Part shown: piece by piece, positions 1 to 8,514 of the stretch
How the letters are laid out: the number at the start of each line of letters is the position of its first letter
Position numbering within the stretch: the stretch's first letter is position 1
Assembly (NCBI RefSeq): GCF_015140455.1
Contig: NZ_AP024094.1
Span: forward strand, 2,232,001 to 2,296,000
DNA: 64,000 bases
Reading direction: 5' to 3'
Source of the DNA: Jeongeupia sp. HS-3
GTDB lineage: Bacteria > Pseudomonadota > Gammaproteobacteria > Burkholderiales > Chitinibacteraceae
Translations under genes and position numbers: made by a program
The notes under the pieces: model-generated
The model's input: the letters and a program-made list of their open reading frames with translations, nothing else
Told to the model about the DNA's origin: nothing
The model's database searches: none

Positions 1-1013
1 GCCGGCAATGAGGCATCGTTGGCGCCGGCACCATACGGCGGCAAATCGTAAGCTTCGGCCGGCATCGCCGAGAGCACGGCCCCCGGATCGACACTGCTGT
101 CGTTCAGCGCGACCGGCAAGGCGGTCGGGGCATCCAGCAAGCGCTGCTTGCGCTCGGGGTCGAACGGCTGGCCGGCCAGCGCCGCATCCAGCGTGCGCTG
201 ATCAAGCAGCCGTTCAGCCCATTCCGCCGGGGTCGGCTCACCCGGATATTCGGCGACCGGATCAAAGCTGCTCATCCACGTTTTCCCCTCTGCATCACCC
301 ACCAGCACCGGCTGATTGATCACCCGGAACGGCGTGCCGATCTTGAGTTGCGCGAAGAGTTCGGCCGCATCCTCGGGGTAAAGATGCATGCAGCCGTGGC
401 TGACACGCATGCCGACGCCCCAAGGCCGGTTGGTCGCATGCAGGAAAATGCCGGGCCAAGCAGTACGCATCGCCAGCATGCCCATCGGGTTATCTGGCCC
501 CGGAGGGAAATACGCGGGCATCTCGACGCCCTCTTCCGCGCGATGTTCGTCACGGATGGTCTTAGGCACGAACCATCCCGGATCGCGGAATTTACCGGTG
601 ACACGGCTCAGGCCCAGCGGCGTCGACCACCCTTCGCGGGCGATACCGATCGGATAGGTGATCACCTCTGCCGCCTTGCCTTTTTTCGCCGGCGGAAAAT
701 AAAACATCCGCCGCTGCGGGATGTTGACGACTATGCCTTCCCAGGGTTTGGGCGGCAGGATGAAGCGGGTCGGAATCACCACCCGGGCCCCCGGCCCCGG
801 TGTCCAGACCGACATACCGGGATTGGCGCTGGTGATCTCGGTATAACCAAGATCAAAATGACGCATCAGGTCGAGCAAGGTGTTGTCCGGCGTTGGCGTC
901 ACGACCCGAACCTCACCGACCAACGTACTGTCATCCGTTGGCAGGGTGAACGTCGCCGCCGTTCCCATGGTCGAAACCAGCATGGCCAGCAGGCCGAATA
1001 CGCATGAGTGCAT
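1..1013 (-). CDS. L,D-transpeptidase (YkuD family) with LysM-like region, 3' end outside the window
   Basis: The reading frame runs off the left edge, so about 337 N-terminal residues are visible. The N-terminus is a hydrophobic signal peptide (FGLLAMLVSTMGTAA). A LysM-like segment follows (about residues 38-80), then a YkuD catalytic domain with the motif pair FLHATNRPW and VRVSHGCMHLY; the Cys of SHGC is the expected nucleophile. Family members make 3-3 peptidoglycan cross-links or attach lipoproteins to peptidoglycan in the periplasm. The chosen ATG (complement of 1011-1013) lies inside the start region of the divergent gene; an internal ATG near 983 is possible. The C-terminus is Pro/Ala rich as far as it can be seen. 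Confidence 0.85.
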   Translation of the reverse strand, partial: MHSCVFGLLAMLVSTMGTAATFTLPTDDSTLVGEVRVVTPTPDNTLLDLMRHFDLGYTEITSANPGMSVWTPGPGARVVIPTRFILPPKPWEGIVVNIPQRRMFYFPPAKKGKAAEVITYPIGIAREGWSTPLGLSRVTGKFRDPGWFVPKTIRDEHRAEEGVEMPAYFPPGPDNPMGMLAMRTAWPGIFLHATNRPWGVGMRVSHGCMHLYPEDAAELFAQLKIGTPFRVINQPVLVGDAEGKTWMSSFDPVAEYPGEPTPAEWAERLLDQRTLDAALAGQPFDPERKQRLLDAPTALPVALNDSSVDPGAVLSAMPAEAYDLPPYGAGANDASLP

Positions 1014-1016
1014 ACG

Positions 1017-1559
1017 ATGCCGCTGCACCGCTACTTTGCCCTTTTCACCCTGATCGGCGCGCTCTGTGCACATGCCGAACCTTGGGCCCGCGTTGATACC
1101 GCCGCACAAACGCTGACGGTGTATTCGCAATCGGGCGTGGCACTGTTGGTCATCAAGCGGATTGCCCTGGGCAGCGGTGGCGTTGCCGATATGCACTACC
1201 GCGGCGACAACACCACGCCCCGAGGCGACTACCGCATTCGTGCGATTCGTTCCTCGCATCGCTTCATCACCTTTTACGAGCTGGACTACCCTAAGACCAG
1301 CCAGGCCGAACAAGCGTTCCGCGATGGCCGTTTGTCCAGAGAGACGCGCGATCTGATCGTGGCGCAAAACGATATCGGCGAGCGGCCGCCGCAGCATACG
1401 ATTCTGGGGGGATGGATAGGCATTCACGGCATCGGCGACGGCAATCCGCAGATACACCGCTTTTACGACTGGACCGACGGCTGCATTGCGATGGATAACG
1501 AGGCCTTGGCGCGTTTCGGCGAGTGGGCCGACATCGGCATGCGGGTGGAGATTCGCTAA
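1017..1559 (+). CDS. L,D-transpeptidase (YkuD) catalytic-domain protein
   Basis: This is a small exported YkuD-fold protein of about 180 aa. A signal peptide (YFALFTLIGALCAHA) is followed directly by the catalytic domain, with IGIHGIGDG and WTDGCIAMDN supplying the His and the Cys-containing motif. Start choice: ATG at 1017 gives a clean signal peptide, while GTG at 1008 is three codons upstream in frame. It is divergent from and overlapping with another L,D-transpeptidase gene, so the two may share a promoter region. It lacks LysM and other accessory domains, so it probably acts on peptidoglycan peptides without its own glycan anchor (inference). Confidence 0.85.
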   Translation: MPLHRYFALFTLIGALCAHAEPWARVDTAAQTLTVYSQSGVALLVIKRIALGSGGVADMHYRGDNTTPRGDYRIRAIRSSHRFITFYELDYPKTSQAEQAFRDGRLSRETRDLIVAQNDIGERPPQHTILGGWIGIHGIGDGNPQIHRFYDWTDGCIAMDNEALARFGEWADIGMRVEIR

Positions 1560-1749
1560 AGACTTGTTCATTGTCTTGCCACGCACTCCTGACCGCGATT
1601 CATCGCACTGCGCCGGGCACGCCGCAGCCCTGCCACGCCTTTCAATGCGTGCCAGCAGCGTACCTCCCCCGCGGCGGGGAGCGTGCAACAGGCGCACCCA
1701 ACCAGGGGTAATCGTGCGGAGCGCACCGTAGCGCGCCCCGCGCGACACA

Positions 1750-2034
1750 TCATTTCATCATCGATTTTTTGAAGGCCCGATCTACCTTCTCATTGGCCGC
1801 TGCCGCTTCGGCCAGCGCCCTGTCGGCCTTCTCGTTGGCTTGTTGCGCCATCGTGGCCGCGTTGTTTGCCGTCGTGGTATTGGCGTTGGCTTTGGCCAGT
1901 GCCTGATCCGCGGTTTGCTGCGCCTTGTCGATCGCGCTCTTCAGCGACATCGAATCACTGGCACAACCACTCAACAAAACCAGCGCACCTGCCGCAACGG
2001 CAAGGAAGGCTTTACGACAAAGATCCGTCTGCAT
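1750..2034 (-). CDS. Lpp/OprI-like small outer-membrane lipoprotein
   Basis: A 94-aa protein. Its signal peptide ends in a lipobox (LVLLSGC), followed by a long helical region built on an alanine-zipper pattern (AQQTADQALAKANA, AQQANEKADRALAEA) and a basic tail ending KKSMMK. This is the layout of murein lipoprotein Lpp and Pseudomonas OprI: lipid-anchored coiled-coil trimers, some joined to peptidoglycan through the C-terminal Lys. ATG at 2034 is preferred because AAGGAG sits 7-8 nt upstream; the frame stays open to 2235 but that extension has no signal peptide. The neighbouring L,D-transpeptidases are notable because such enzymes attach Lpp-type proteins to peptidoglycan. Confidence 0.82.
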   Translation of the reverse strand: MQTDLCRKAFLAVAAGALVLLSGCASDSMSLKSAIDKAQQTADQALAKANANTTTANNAATMAQQANEKADRALAEAAAANEKVDRAFKKSMMK

Positions 2035-2256
2035 GACATGCTCCTTGAAAAGGAAGGCAAATTTAAAGGGAAGCCCAATGCCGGGGCACCGGCAAACCGG
2101 CGCACCTTCCCTCTTTAGAGTCCTGCAAACCGCCATGCGCAAGCCGATACGCCATTTAGCCTGACACCGGGCCGATAGCCGGCAGCAAACAGGCCTTCGC
2201 CACACAAACGCCGCTACAATAGCCGCCACTTTCAATTGTCAGCGGGGCAAGCAGCC

Positions 2257-2640
2257 ATGAGCAAAACCATCATTCACAGCGACCACGCGCCTGCCGCCGT
2301 CGGCACCTATTCGCAAGCGGTCAAGGTTGGCGATACCGTGTACCTGTCTGGCCAGATCGGCCTTGATCCGCAAAGCGCCGTGCTGGTGGATGGCTTTGAA
2401 GCGCAATGCCATCAGGTCTTCAAAAATCTGCGTGCGGTTTGCCTGGCTTCGGGCGGCGACTTGGCCGACATCGTCAAGCTCGGCGTCTTCGTCACCGATC
2501 TGGCCAACTTCGCCAAGCTCAACGAAATCATGGCTGACTATTTCAGCGCGCCGTTCCCGGCCCGCGCCGCCATTCAGGCTGCCGCCTTACCCAAGGGCGC
2601 ACTGGTCGAGGCTGACGGCGTACTGGTGCTCAGTAAGTAA
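2257..2640 (+). CDS. ridA: RidA family enamine/imine deaminase
   Basis: A 127-aa protein matching RidA/YjgF/YER057c along its full length ([35 protein letters not shown]). The family hydrolyses reactive enamine and imine intermediates such as 2-aminoacrylate released by PLP dehydratases. The conserved Arg (FPARAA) and the acidic residue near the end (LVEADG) are present. ATG at 2257 follows a GGGG-type ribosome site; the frame extends 7 codons upstream without a better start. It is transcribed alone and followed by an intrinsic terminator. Confidence 0.92.
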   Translation: MSKTIIHSDHAPAAVGTYSQAVKVGDTVYLSGQIGLDPQSAVLVDGFEAQCHQVFKNLRAVCLASGGDLADIVKLGVFVTDLANFAKLNEIMADYFSAPFPARAAIQAAALPKGALVEADGVLVLSK

Positions 2641-2660
2641 GCATCATCGCCATCGATCAT

Positions 2661-2686
2661 GGGCAGCCTTGAGCTGCCCATTTTTC
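2661..2686 (+). terminator. Intrinsic terminator after ridA
   Basis: Seven-base-pair GC-rich stem GGGCAGC / GCTGCCC with a five-base loop, followed by ATTTTTC, 20 bp after the ridA stop. Confidence 0.85.
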
Positions 2687-2801
2687 TTGGTGACGCCGGC
2701 AGCTGTATCGGGATTGCGCAGCGGCGATTGTGACTATCGCGATCGATAGCGCTCGCCCAAACTCTGAATCACCCAGCCTGCATCCACGGACAGAACGCCT
2801 C

Positions 2802-3416
2802 ATGCACCTTGAGCTCTGGTTGGCTTTCGTCGCCACCACTTTTTTCATTTCCGGCACGCCCGGGCCGAACATGTTGTTGATGCTCAGCCACGGCACCCGC
2901 TATGGCTGGCAAGCGACGCTCTCGACCATGGCCGGCGCGCTGACCGGGCTGGCACTGCTGTTCACGCTATCGGCCTTTGGCCTTGCGGCGGTACTGGCTA
3001 CCTCGGCCAGCCTGTTTCTGCTGCTCAAACTGCTTGGTGCCGCCTATCTGGTCTATCTCGGCGTGCAATGCTGGCGAGCCGGCGATGAACTGGACGAACC
3101 CAATGTTCGCGGGGATTCGACTTGGGCACGCTACCGGCTTGGTTTGACGGTGGCACTGTCGAACCCCAAGGCCATCCTGTTCGCCGCCGCCTTTCTGCCG
3201 CAGTTCGTCGACGCCCGTTTGCCGCAGGGGCCGCAATGGGCACTGCTGCTAGTGACTTTCTTCTTGATCGAAGCCGGCTGGCAAATCGCTTACGCCGCTG
3301 GCGGGACACGGCTCGCAAGCTGGATGCATCGGCCCGGCCGGATCCGTTACTTCAACCGCTTTTGCGGCTCGGCCTTCTTTGCGGTTGGTGGCGTTCTGGC
3401 GCTGGCTCGACGATAA
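2802..3416 (+). CDS. LysE/RhtB family amino-acid exporter
   Basis: A 204-aa integral membrane protein with about six hydrophobic segments and the family signature near the N-terminus (ISGTPGPNMLLML). LysE/RhtB proteins export amino acids or homoserine lactones; the substrate cannot be read from sequence. Other family-like stretches are LLKLLGAAYLVYLGVQCWR and LSNPKAILFAAAFLPQF. ATG 2802 begins the first membrane helix directly (MHLELWLAFVATTFF). An IS element begins about 70 bp after the stop. Confidence 0.9.
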   Translation: MHLELWLAFVATTFFISGTPGPNMLLMLSHGTRYGWQATLSTMAGALTGLALLFTLSAFGLAAVLATSASLFLLLKLLGAAYLVYLGVQCWRAGDELDEPNVRGDSTWARYRLGLTVALSNPKAILFAAAFLPQFVDARLPQGPQWALLLVTFFLIEAGWQIAYAAGGTRLASWMHRPGRIRYFNRFCGSAFFAVGGVLALARR

Positions 3417-3443
3417 TTTGTAAGAATTATGCGGACAGCACGC

Positions 3444-3473
3444 TGAAAAACTTTCACAGAAAAACTTTATACT
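3444..3473 (+). promoter_or_regulatory. Sigma-70-like promoter left of the IS element
   Basis: A good -10 hexamer TATACT (3468-3473) lies 18 bp after a weak -35 TGAAAA (3444-3449) in an A/T-rich patch between lysE and the IS element. Joining the two IS flanks in silico would put this promoter roughly 25-35 bp before the ATG of the diguanylate cyclase, so it is a candidate for that gene's original promoter. This is inference from sequence only. Confidence 0.4.
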
Positions 3474-3486
3474 GACGCCATTCTAG

Positions 3487-4323
3487 ATGGTGTCGTCACG
3501 AGTGATTGGCGAGTGTGTATGCTGCCGCCATGACAAGCACACCGCCGACCAAGCGCCTGGTACACCGCCGCCACGACCTTCCTGATCAAACGTGGCTTTT
3601 GCTCGAACCGCTCCTGCCCGGTCGCCACGGCGCCTGGGGCGGCCGGGCCAGAGATAACCGCCTGTTCCTCAACGCCGTGTTCTGGATTTTGCGTACCGGC
3701 GCCCCATGGCGCGATTTGCCGCCCGATTATGGCGACTGGAAGAACACCCACCGCCGCTTTTGTCGCTGGCGTGACAAGGGCGTCTGGGCACACCTGCTTG
3801 AAGCGCTGATCACCAATCCGGATTTCGAATGGCTGATGATCGACGCCACGCATGCCAAGGTGCATCCGCATGCCGCCGGCGCACGCGGCGGCAATCAGGC
3901 AATGGGGGTGACCAAAGGGGGCTAAACAGTAAGCTGCACTTGGCGGTGGACGCGCACGGCATGCCGGTGCGGGTCTTGGTGACCTCGGGCACGACGGCGG
4001 ACTGCACCCAGGGCGGCGCGTTGATTGACGGCTTGAGCGCGGAATACCTGCTGGCTGATCGTGGCTATGACAGCGACGCCATCGTTGCTCAGGCCTCGGC
4101 GCAAGGCATGAGAACGGTGATTCCGTCGCACCGCAACCGTAAGGCGCCGCGTGAACACGATGCGGCGCTGTATCGCCACCGGCATCTGGTTGAAAATGCG
4201 TTTTTGCAGCTCAAACGCTGGCGAGGCATCGCCACGCGCTATGCCAAGAATGCGGCGTCATTCCTGGCGGCAGTCCAGATTCGCTGCATTGCGATCTGGG
4301 CGCGCATCTTGTGACGACACCAC
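3487..4323 (+). mobile_element. IS5-family insertion sequence (IS427-like), complete
   Basis: An 837-bp element with terminal inverted repeats: left ATGGTGTCGTCAC (3487-3499) and right GTGACGACACCAC (4311-4323), differing only at the outermost base. CTAG flanks both sides (3483-3486 and 4324-4327) and may be a target duplication; if the duplication is only TA, the repeats are one base longer. It carries one transposase in two overlapping frames. Length, ends and the split DDE transposase fit the IS427 group. Both ends and both ORFs look intact, so it is likely a recent and possibly active copy. Confidence 0.88.
3530..4314 (+). CDS. IS5/IS427-like transposase, made by -1 frameshift
   Basis: OrfA (3530-3925) holds the N-terminal DUF4096-like domain (LPDQTWLLLEPLLPG, GAPWRDLPPDYGDW) and the first catalytic Asp (LMIDATHAKVH). 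OrfB is read in the -1 frame up to 4314 and holds LLADRGYDSD with the second Asp and LVENAFLQLKRWRG with the catalytic Glu. The frames meet at AAAGGGGG (3914-3921), just before the OrfA stop TAA. A -1 slip there joins VTKG to GLNSKLHLAVD, the usual continuous sequence of this family, so this is programmed frameshifting rather than decay. The stop codon lies inside the right inverted repeat. Confidence 0.88.
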
Positions 4324-4343
4324 CTAGCCATTCACAACCTTTT

Positions 4344-4991
4344 ATGCTGGAAACCCGTTGGCAACTGGGCTGGCAAGACGGCAACCGGGCGGTGATCGTG
4401 GCACTGATCCTCATCCACCTGCTGCTGCTGGCCGCGCTGCTGGCGCTGGTGCAGCGACACCAGATCCGCCTGCGCGCCAGACACAAGGAAACACGGCGAC
4501 TCAACCACCTTGCCCGCCACGACCCGCTGACGCGGCTGCTTAACCGGCACGCCTTCGATCTGCACCTGCACGCACTGATCGAGACTCAGCAGCCATGCAC
4601 ACTGCTTTTTTTCGACCTAAACGGTTTCAAGGCGGTCAACGACCGCTTTGGGCACGATGCCGGCGATCACGTCCTGCGTACCCTTGCCTACCGGCTGCAA
4701 ACGCATATCCGCAGTGACGATTTGATCGCACGCTGGGGCGGCGACGAATTCGCACAACTTATCGCCGAGCCGCTGAGCGCATCCCGCGAAGCCGAGCTGA
4801 TCGCCACGCTGCGCACACTGCTGAGCAGGCCGGTGCCATGGCACGAACAAAAGCTCACCATCGGCGCCAGCATCGGCGTCGCGCGTTTTCCGCACGATGG
4901 CGACACCGCCGAAGCACTGCTGAAAGCGGCCGACCGGCGCATGTATAAAAACAAACAGGCACGGAATCTACCCGCGCCTGTTGCCAGCTGA
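4344..4991 (+). CDS. Membrane-anchored GGDEF diguanylate cyclase
   Basis: A 215-aa protein: about 16 N-terminal residues, one membrane helix (VIVALILIHLLLLAALLALV), a short basic linker, then a full GGDEF domain (DPLTRLLNRHAF, FFDLNGFKAVND, ARWGGDEFAQL, IGASIGVARF). It should make cyclic di-GMP from two GTP. RSDD five residues before GGDEF matches the RxxD inhibitory I-site, so product inhibition is expected. There is no recognisable sensor domain. ATG at 4344 is chosen because the GTG at 4311 lies inside the IS repeat. The upstream IS separates it from a candidate promoter, so present expression is uncertain. Confidence 0.82.
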   Translation: MLETRWQLGWQDGNRAVIVALILIHLLLLAALLALVQRHQIRLRARHKETRRLNHLARHDPLTRLLNRHAFDLHLHALIETQQPCTLLFFDLNGFKAVNDRFGHDAGDHVLRTLAYRLQTHIRSDDLIARWGGDEFAQLIAEPLSASREAELIATLRTLLSRPVPWHEQKLTIGASIGVARFPHDGDTAEALLKAADRRMYKNKQARNLPAPVAS

Positions 4992-5034
4992 ACGGCTAAC
5001 GGCTTCTAAGCAGCGGCCGCGGCCTCAAGCAGGA

Positions 5035-5871
5035 TCAGCACTGGATTTCGATATTGTCGATCAGCCGGGTCGCGCCGATCCGCGCCGCCAGCAGGATCAC
5101 CAGCGCGTGGTCGGTATGCACCGCCGGCTTCAGCGTCTTGGCGTTGCGGGTTTCAACGTAATCGACGATCCAGCCGTGACGCACCAGATCCTCGATGGTG
5201 TCCTCGGCCAGACGGGCGAAATCGCGCTCGCCCTTGACGATCGCATCGTGCATCCGGGTCAGGTGCTGATGCAGCCTTGGCGCCTCGGCGCGCTCGGCTT
5301 CCGACAGATAACTGTTGCGCGACGACAGCGCCAGGCCGTCACCGGCACGGCCGGTATCGACCGACACCACCTCGATCGGCATGTTCAGCTCTTCGACCAT
5401 TTGCTGCAGGATGAAGAGCTGCTGGTAATCCTTCTTGCCAAAGCAGGCGACGTCGGGCTGGACGATGTTGAACAGCTTGCTCACCACGGTGGCGACGCCG
5501 CGGAAGTGCCCCGGACGGAAAGCGCCACAGAGTTCATCCTGCAACGCCGGCGGCTCGACCTTGTATTGCTGGATCACGTGCGGATACAGCTCTTTTTCAT
5601 CCGGCGCGAACACCACCGCGTGGGCGCATTCGTGCTCGATCAGCGCCGCATCGTGGTTGAGCGTGCGCGGATAGCGGTCGAAATCCTCGCCCTGGCCGAA
5701 CTGCAGCCGGTTGACGAACAGACTGACCACGACGGACTGCGCCCTTGCCTTGGCTTCGCGCACTAGCGCCATATGGCCGGCGTGCAGATTGCCCATCGTC
5801 GGCACAAAGGCAACGGTGCCGGCGGTTTTGCGCCATTCGCGCAGCTCTTTGATCGTATGGATGATTTTCAT
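5035..5871 (-). CDS. panC: Pantothenate synthetase
   Basis: A 278-aa protein of normal PanC length. It joins pantoate and beta-alanine with ATP to make pantothenate. Visible signatures are the nucleotide-binding [15 protein letters not shown] (residues about 23-37), [13 protein letters not shown], and [14 protein letters not shown] at 5871 overlaps the stop of the upstream transglutaminase-like gene as ATGA, implying coupling. The frame is open upstream to 6000, but that part has no family similarity. panB is three genes upstream in the same run; no panD is in the window. Confidence 0.97.
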   Translation of the reverse strand: MKIIHTIKELREWRKTAGTVAFVPTMGNLHAGHMALVREAKARAQSVVVSLFVNRLQFGQGEDFDRYPRTLNHDAALIEHECAHAVVFAPDEKELYPHVIQQYKVEPPALQDELCGAFRPGHFRGVATVVSKLFNIVQPDVACFGKKDYQQLFILQQMVEELNMPIEVVSVDTGRAGDGLALSSRNSYLSEAERAEAPRLHQHLTRMHDAIVKGERDFARLAEDTIEDLVRHGWIVDYVETRNAKTLKPAVHTDHALVILLAARIGATRLIDNIEIQC

Positions 5872-6473
5872 GGTGCGGGCTCGAAGACAGGAGGGTTCAG
5901 GTCGATCGGTTCGGCGCGGTAGTGCGAAACGCTCTCGCACGCTTGCAACCGGGCGATCAGTTCGGGCCACGGTTCGGCCCAGACTTCTTGATAGGTGCAC
6001 TCGCCCGGATGCTGGATCGGATAGGCGAGATTTTCATGACCGGGGGTGAACTGGCAAGCGATCCCCGGCTTGCTGTTGCCGCGCGCGTCGCAGCGGTACC
6101 AGCCGTGGCCGTCGAGCCAAACCGCGGCGAAGCCGTGCAGACAGTAAGGCGGCTTCGGGCCGTCGAGCGTCAATCGCTGGTAGCTGAAGCCGCCGGGCAG
6201 ACCGTTGGCACGCCATAGCGCCACCAGCAGATGGCTCTTGGCGTGGCAGAAGCCGGTGCCGGTCGCCAGCGTCCCGGACGCCGACACCGGCACTTCCTCG
6301 CGCTGGAAATCCATGCAGTGCTCGATCCGGTCGCGCACCCAGTCGAAACAGCGTCGGGCCGTCTCGATCTGCGTTGGCGCAGTCAGCGAAGCCGCCAGCG
6401 CGGCGACATCGGGATGATCGAAATCGACAACGTCGCTCGCCGTCAGGTAAGGCGCCAGATCTGCATCGTGCAT
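5868..6473 (-). CDS. Transglutaminase-like cysteine peptidase-fold protein
   Basis: A 201-aa protein with the transglutaminase-like triad arrangement: Cys in [20 protein letters not shown], His in [11 protein letters not shown] and Asp in WYRCDARGN. The family includes proteases and amidases of unknown bacterial substrate. ATG at 6473 is preceded by GGAGA 7 nt upstream; an ATG at 6521 would overlap the preceding gene. No signal peptide, so probably cytoplasmic. It lies between an HD-domain gene and panC, overlapping panC by 4 bp. The position suggests co-transcription with pantothenate genes, but a role in that pathway is not shown. Confidence 0.75.
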   Translation of the reverse strand: MHDADLAPYLTASDVVDFDHPDVAALAASLTAPTQIETARRCFDWVRDRIEHCMDFQREEVPVSASGTLATGTGFCHAKSHLLVALWRANGLPGGFSYQRLTLDGPKPPYCLHGFAAVWLDGHGWYRCDARGNSKPGIACQFTPGHENLAYPIQHPGECTYQEVWAEPWPELIARLQACESVSHYRAEPIDLNPPVFEPAP

Positions 6474-6486
6474 ACCGGTCTCCGTT

Positions 6487-7071
6487 TCAGGGTTTGAGGT
6501 CGCCGCGGGCAATGGCTTCATCGAGCCCGGCGCGCAGCCGTGCCCACACGCCCGGCAGCACCGGCGCGACCTTGGCCTCGTTCATCGCGATCACCTGCGA
6601 TACGCCGATGCCGTGCTCGCGCCAGCTCTGGCCGCCATTGTTGAGGTTCTGCAGCATCGGCATCACCCGGTCGATGGCGCGGGCAAAACGCGCGTCGGCA
6701 TCCGTGCCGTGCGAGAAATCGTGCCACAGCGTGAACAGCGCCTTGCCGGTATCGGCAGGCAAGAGGCCGAACAGGCGCTCGGCGCCGGCCAGCTCCAGTG
6801 CCTCGGCCTTCTGGCGCTGCGCGATGTCGTAGACCATCACGTCACCGGCGTCGATTTCGGGAATATCGTGCACCAGCAGCATTTTCAGCACACGGTTGAT
6901 ATCGACGGGGGCAATGCACTCGGCTTCGAGTGTCAGCGCCAGCATGCAGATCTGCCAGCTGTGCTCGGCGGTATTTTCGCGCCGGTCCAGTCCGATCGGC
7001 TTGTTCCGGCGCAGCACGCCCTTGAGCTTTTCCAGCTCAAGGGCAAAGGCAAAAATCGCGTCGAGCGCCAT
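6487..7071 (-). CDS. HD-domain phosphohydrolase (YfbR/HDDC2-like)
   Basis: A 194-aa protein with an HD metal-binding signature: RRENTAEHSWQICMLAL gives the first His, and LLVHDIPEIDAGDV gives the His-Asp pair. The arrangement resembles HDDC2 and YfbR 5'-nucleotidases, which dephosphorylate (deoxy)nucleoside monophosphates. Substrate is inferred from family only. It begins 9 bp after the panB stop and ends 13 bp before the transglutaminase-like gene, so it appears to belong to the pan operon. Confidence 0.8.
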   Translation of the reverse strand: MALDAIFAFALELEKLKGVLRRNKPIGLDRRENTAEHSWQICMLALTLEAECIAPVDINRVLKMLLVHDIPEIDAGDVMVYDIAQRQKAEALELAGAERLFGLLPADTGKALFTLWHDFSHGTDADARFARAIDRVMPMLQNLNNGGQSWREHGIGVSQVIAMNEAKVAPVLPGVWARLRAGLDEAIARGDLKP

Positions 7072-7080
7072 CGCGCGCCC

Positions 7081-7872
7081 TCAGTAGCTGTGTTCTTCGG
7101 CGGGGAAAGTACCGGCTTGCACCGCATGCACATAGGCCTCGAACGCGCCCTGGATGCTGGTCACGCCGTGCATGAAGTTCTTCACGAAGCGCGCCTTCTT
7201 GCCCGGATAGACACCGAGCATGTCGTACACCACCAGCACCTGACCGTCGACGTCGATACCGGCACCGATGCCGATGGTCGGCACGCTGAGCGATTCGGTC
7301 ACGACCTTGGCGAGTTCGGCCGGGATCATTTCCATCAGCACCATGGACGCGCCGGCCTGTTGCAAGGCGAGCGCATCGCGCTTGAGCACTTCGGCCTCGT
7401 GCTGGGTCTTGCCCTGGATCTTGAAGCCGCCGTAAACATTGATCGATTGCGGTTGCAGGCCGATATGCGCGCAGACCGGAATCCCGCGTGCGGCCAGAAA
7501 CGCCACCGTCTCGATCATCACCATGCCGCCTTCGATTTTGACCATTTCGGCACCGGCGGCCATCAGCCTGGCGGCGTTTTCGTACGCCTGCTGCGGGCTT
7601 TGCTGATAGGCAGCAAACGGCAGGTCGGCCAGTACCAGCGCTTCGCGATTGCCGCGGGCGGTGCAGGCGGTGTGATAGATCATCTGCTCCATCGTCACCG
7701 GCAGCGTGCTGCTCAGCCCCTGGATCACGTTGCCGAGCGAATCGCCGACCAGCAGGACATCGACGCCGGCCTCATCCATCAGCGTGGCAAAGCTGGCGTC
7801 GTAACACGTGAGCATGACGATCTTCTGGCCGTCCTGCTTCATTTTCTGGAGCGTGGAAATCGTGGTCTTCAT
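7081..7872 (-). CDS. panB: 3-methyl-2-oxobutanoate hydroxymethyltransferase
   Basis: A 263-aa PanB of standard length. It transfers a hydroxymethyl group from 5,10-methylene-THF to alpha-ketoisovalerate to make ketopantoate, the first committed step of pantothenate synthesis. Motifs include [52 protein letters not shown] and [20 protein letters not shown] at 7872 matches the family N-terminus ([12 protein letters not shown]). It is separated from folK by 123 bp, where a separate promoter could lie. Confidence 0.97.
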   Translation of the reverse strand: MKTTISTLQKMKQDGQKIVMLTCYDASFATLMDEAGVDVLLVGDSLGNVIQGLSSTLPVTMEQMIYHTACTARGNREALVLADLPFAAYQQSPQQAYENAARLMAAGAEMVKIEGGMVMIETVAFLAARGIPVCAHIGLQPQSINVYGGFKIQGKTQHEAEVLKRDALALQQAGASMVLMEMIPAELAKVVTESLSVPTIGIGAGIDVDGQVLVVYDMLGVYPGKKARFVKNFMHGVTSIQGAFEAYVHAVQAGTFPAEEHSY

Positions 7873-7995
7873 TGCGTGATCCCGGTGGGTTGTTGGGCAG
7901 GCGATGCGGCGACGGGGTAACGCCGCCGCGTCCGGCATTATTCCACCGGCAACGCCAATCCGCCCATACGTATTGTTGCCGATCACACCGGTTGA

Positions 7996-8514
7996 CTAAG
8001 CCGACGCGCCTTCGGCCAACGGCCGCCAACCGCTAGCGGGCACGCGGGCGATCTGCTGATCGGCCACCGCGGCGAGTCCGTCACGCGCCGGGCCGAAGCC
8101 GGGGATGACGATGTCCGGCGAGATCTCCAGCAGCGGCAGCAACACGAAGGCGCGGGTATGCATGCGCGGATGCGGCAGGCTCAAATGCGGCAGGCTCAGC
8201 GTAGCGTCGCCGTAGAGCAACAGGTCAAGATCGAGCGTGCGCGGGGCATTGCGAAAGCTGCGATGCCGCCCCTGCTCGACTTCGATCGCCAGCAAGGCGT
8301 CGAGCAAGGCCGGCGCACTCAAGGTCGTATCGACGCGGGCAACGGCATTGTGGAAATCGGGCTGGTCGGCGTAACCGACCGGCGCGCTGCGGTAGTAATC
8401 AGACACCGCGACCAGACGCGATTGCGGCAAGGCCGCCAGCGCCTCGACGGCGGCGTCGAGCTGCCGCGCCGGATCGCCCAGATTGGCGCCGAGCGCGATA
8501 AAAGCCGTGACCAT
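7996..8514 (-). CDS. folK: HPPK (folate pathway pyrophosphokinase)
   Basis: A 172-aa 2-amino-4-hydroxy-6-hydroxymethyldihydropteridine pyrophosphokinase. It transfers pyrophosphate from ATP to the pterin in folate synthesis. Motifs are AFIALGANLGDP at the N-terminus, FHNAVARVDT, NAPRTLDLDLLLYGD and LPHPRMHTRAFVLLPLLEI. ATG at 8514 overlaps the pcnB stop by one base (TAATG), so it is probably translationally coupled to pcnB. The pcnB-folK-panB order is familiar in proteobacteria. Confidence 0.96.
   Translation of the reverse strand: MVTAFIALGANLGDPARQLDAAVEALAALPQSRLVAVSDYYRSAPVGYADQPDFHNAVARVDTTLSAPALLDALLAIEVEQGRHRSFRNAPRTLDLDLLLYGDATLSLPHLSLPHPRMHTRAFVLLPLLEISPDIVIPGFGPARDGLAAVADQQIARVPASGWRPLAEGASA

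Noticed and set aside
4311..4344. A GTG at 4311 as the start of the GGDEF protein.
   Set aside because: It lies inside the right inverted repeat of the insertion element, so it would not have existed before insertion; ATG 4344 gives a normal N-terminus.
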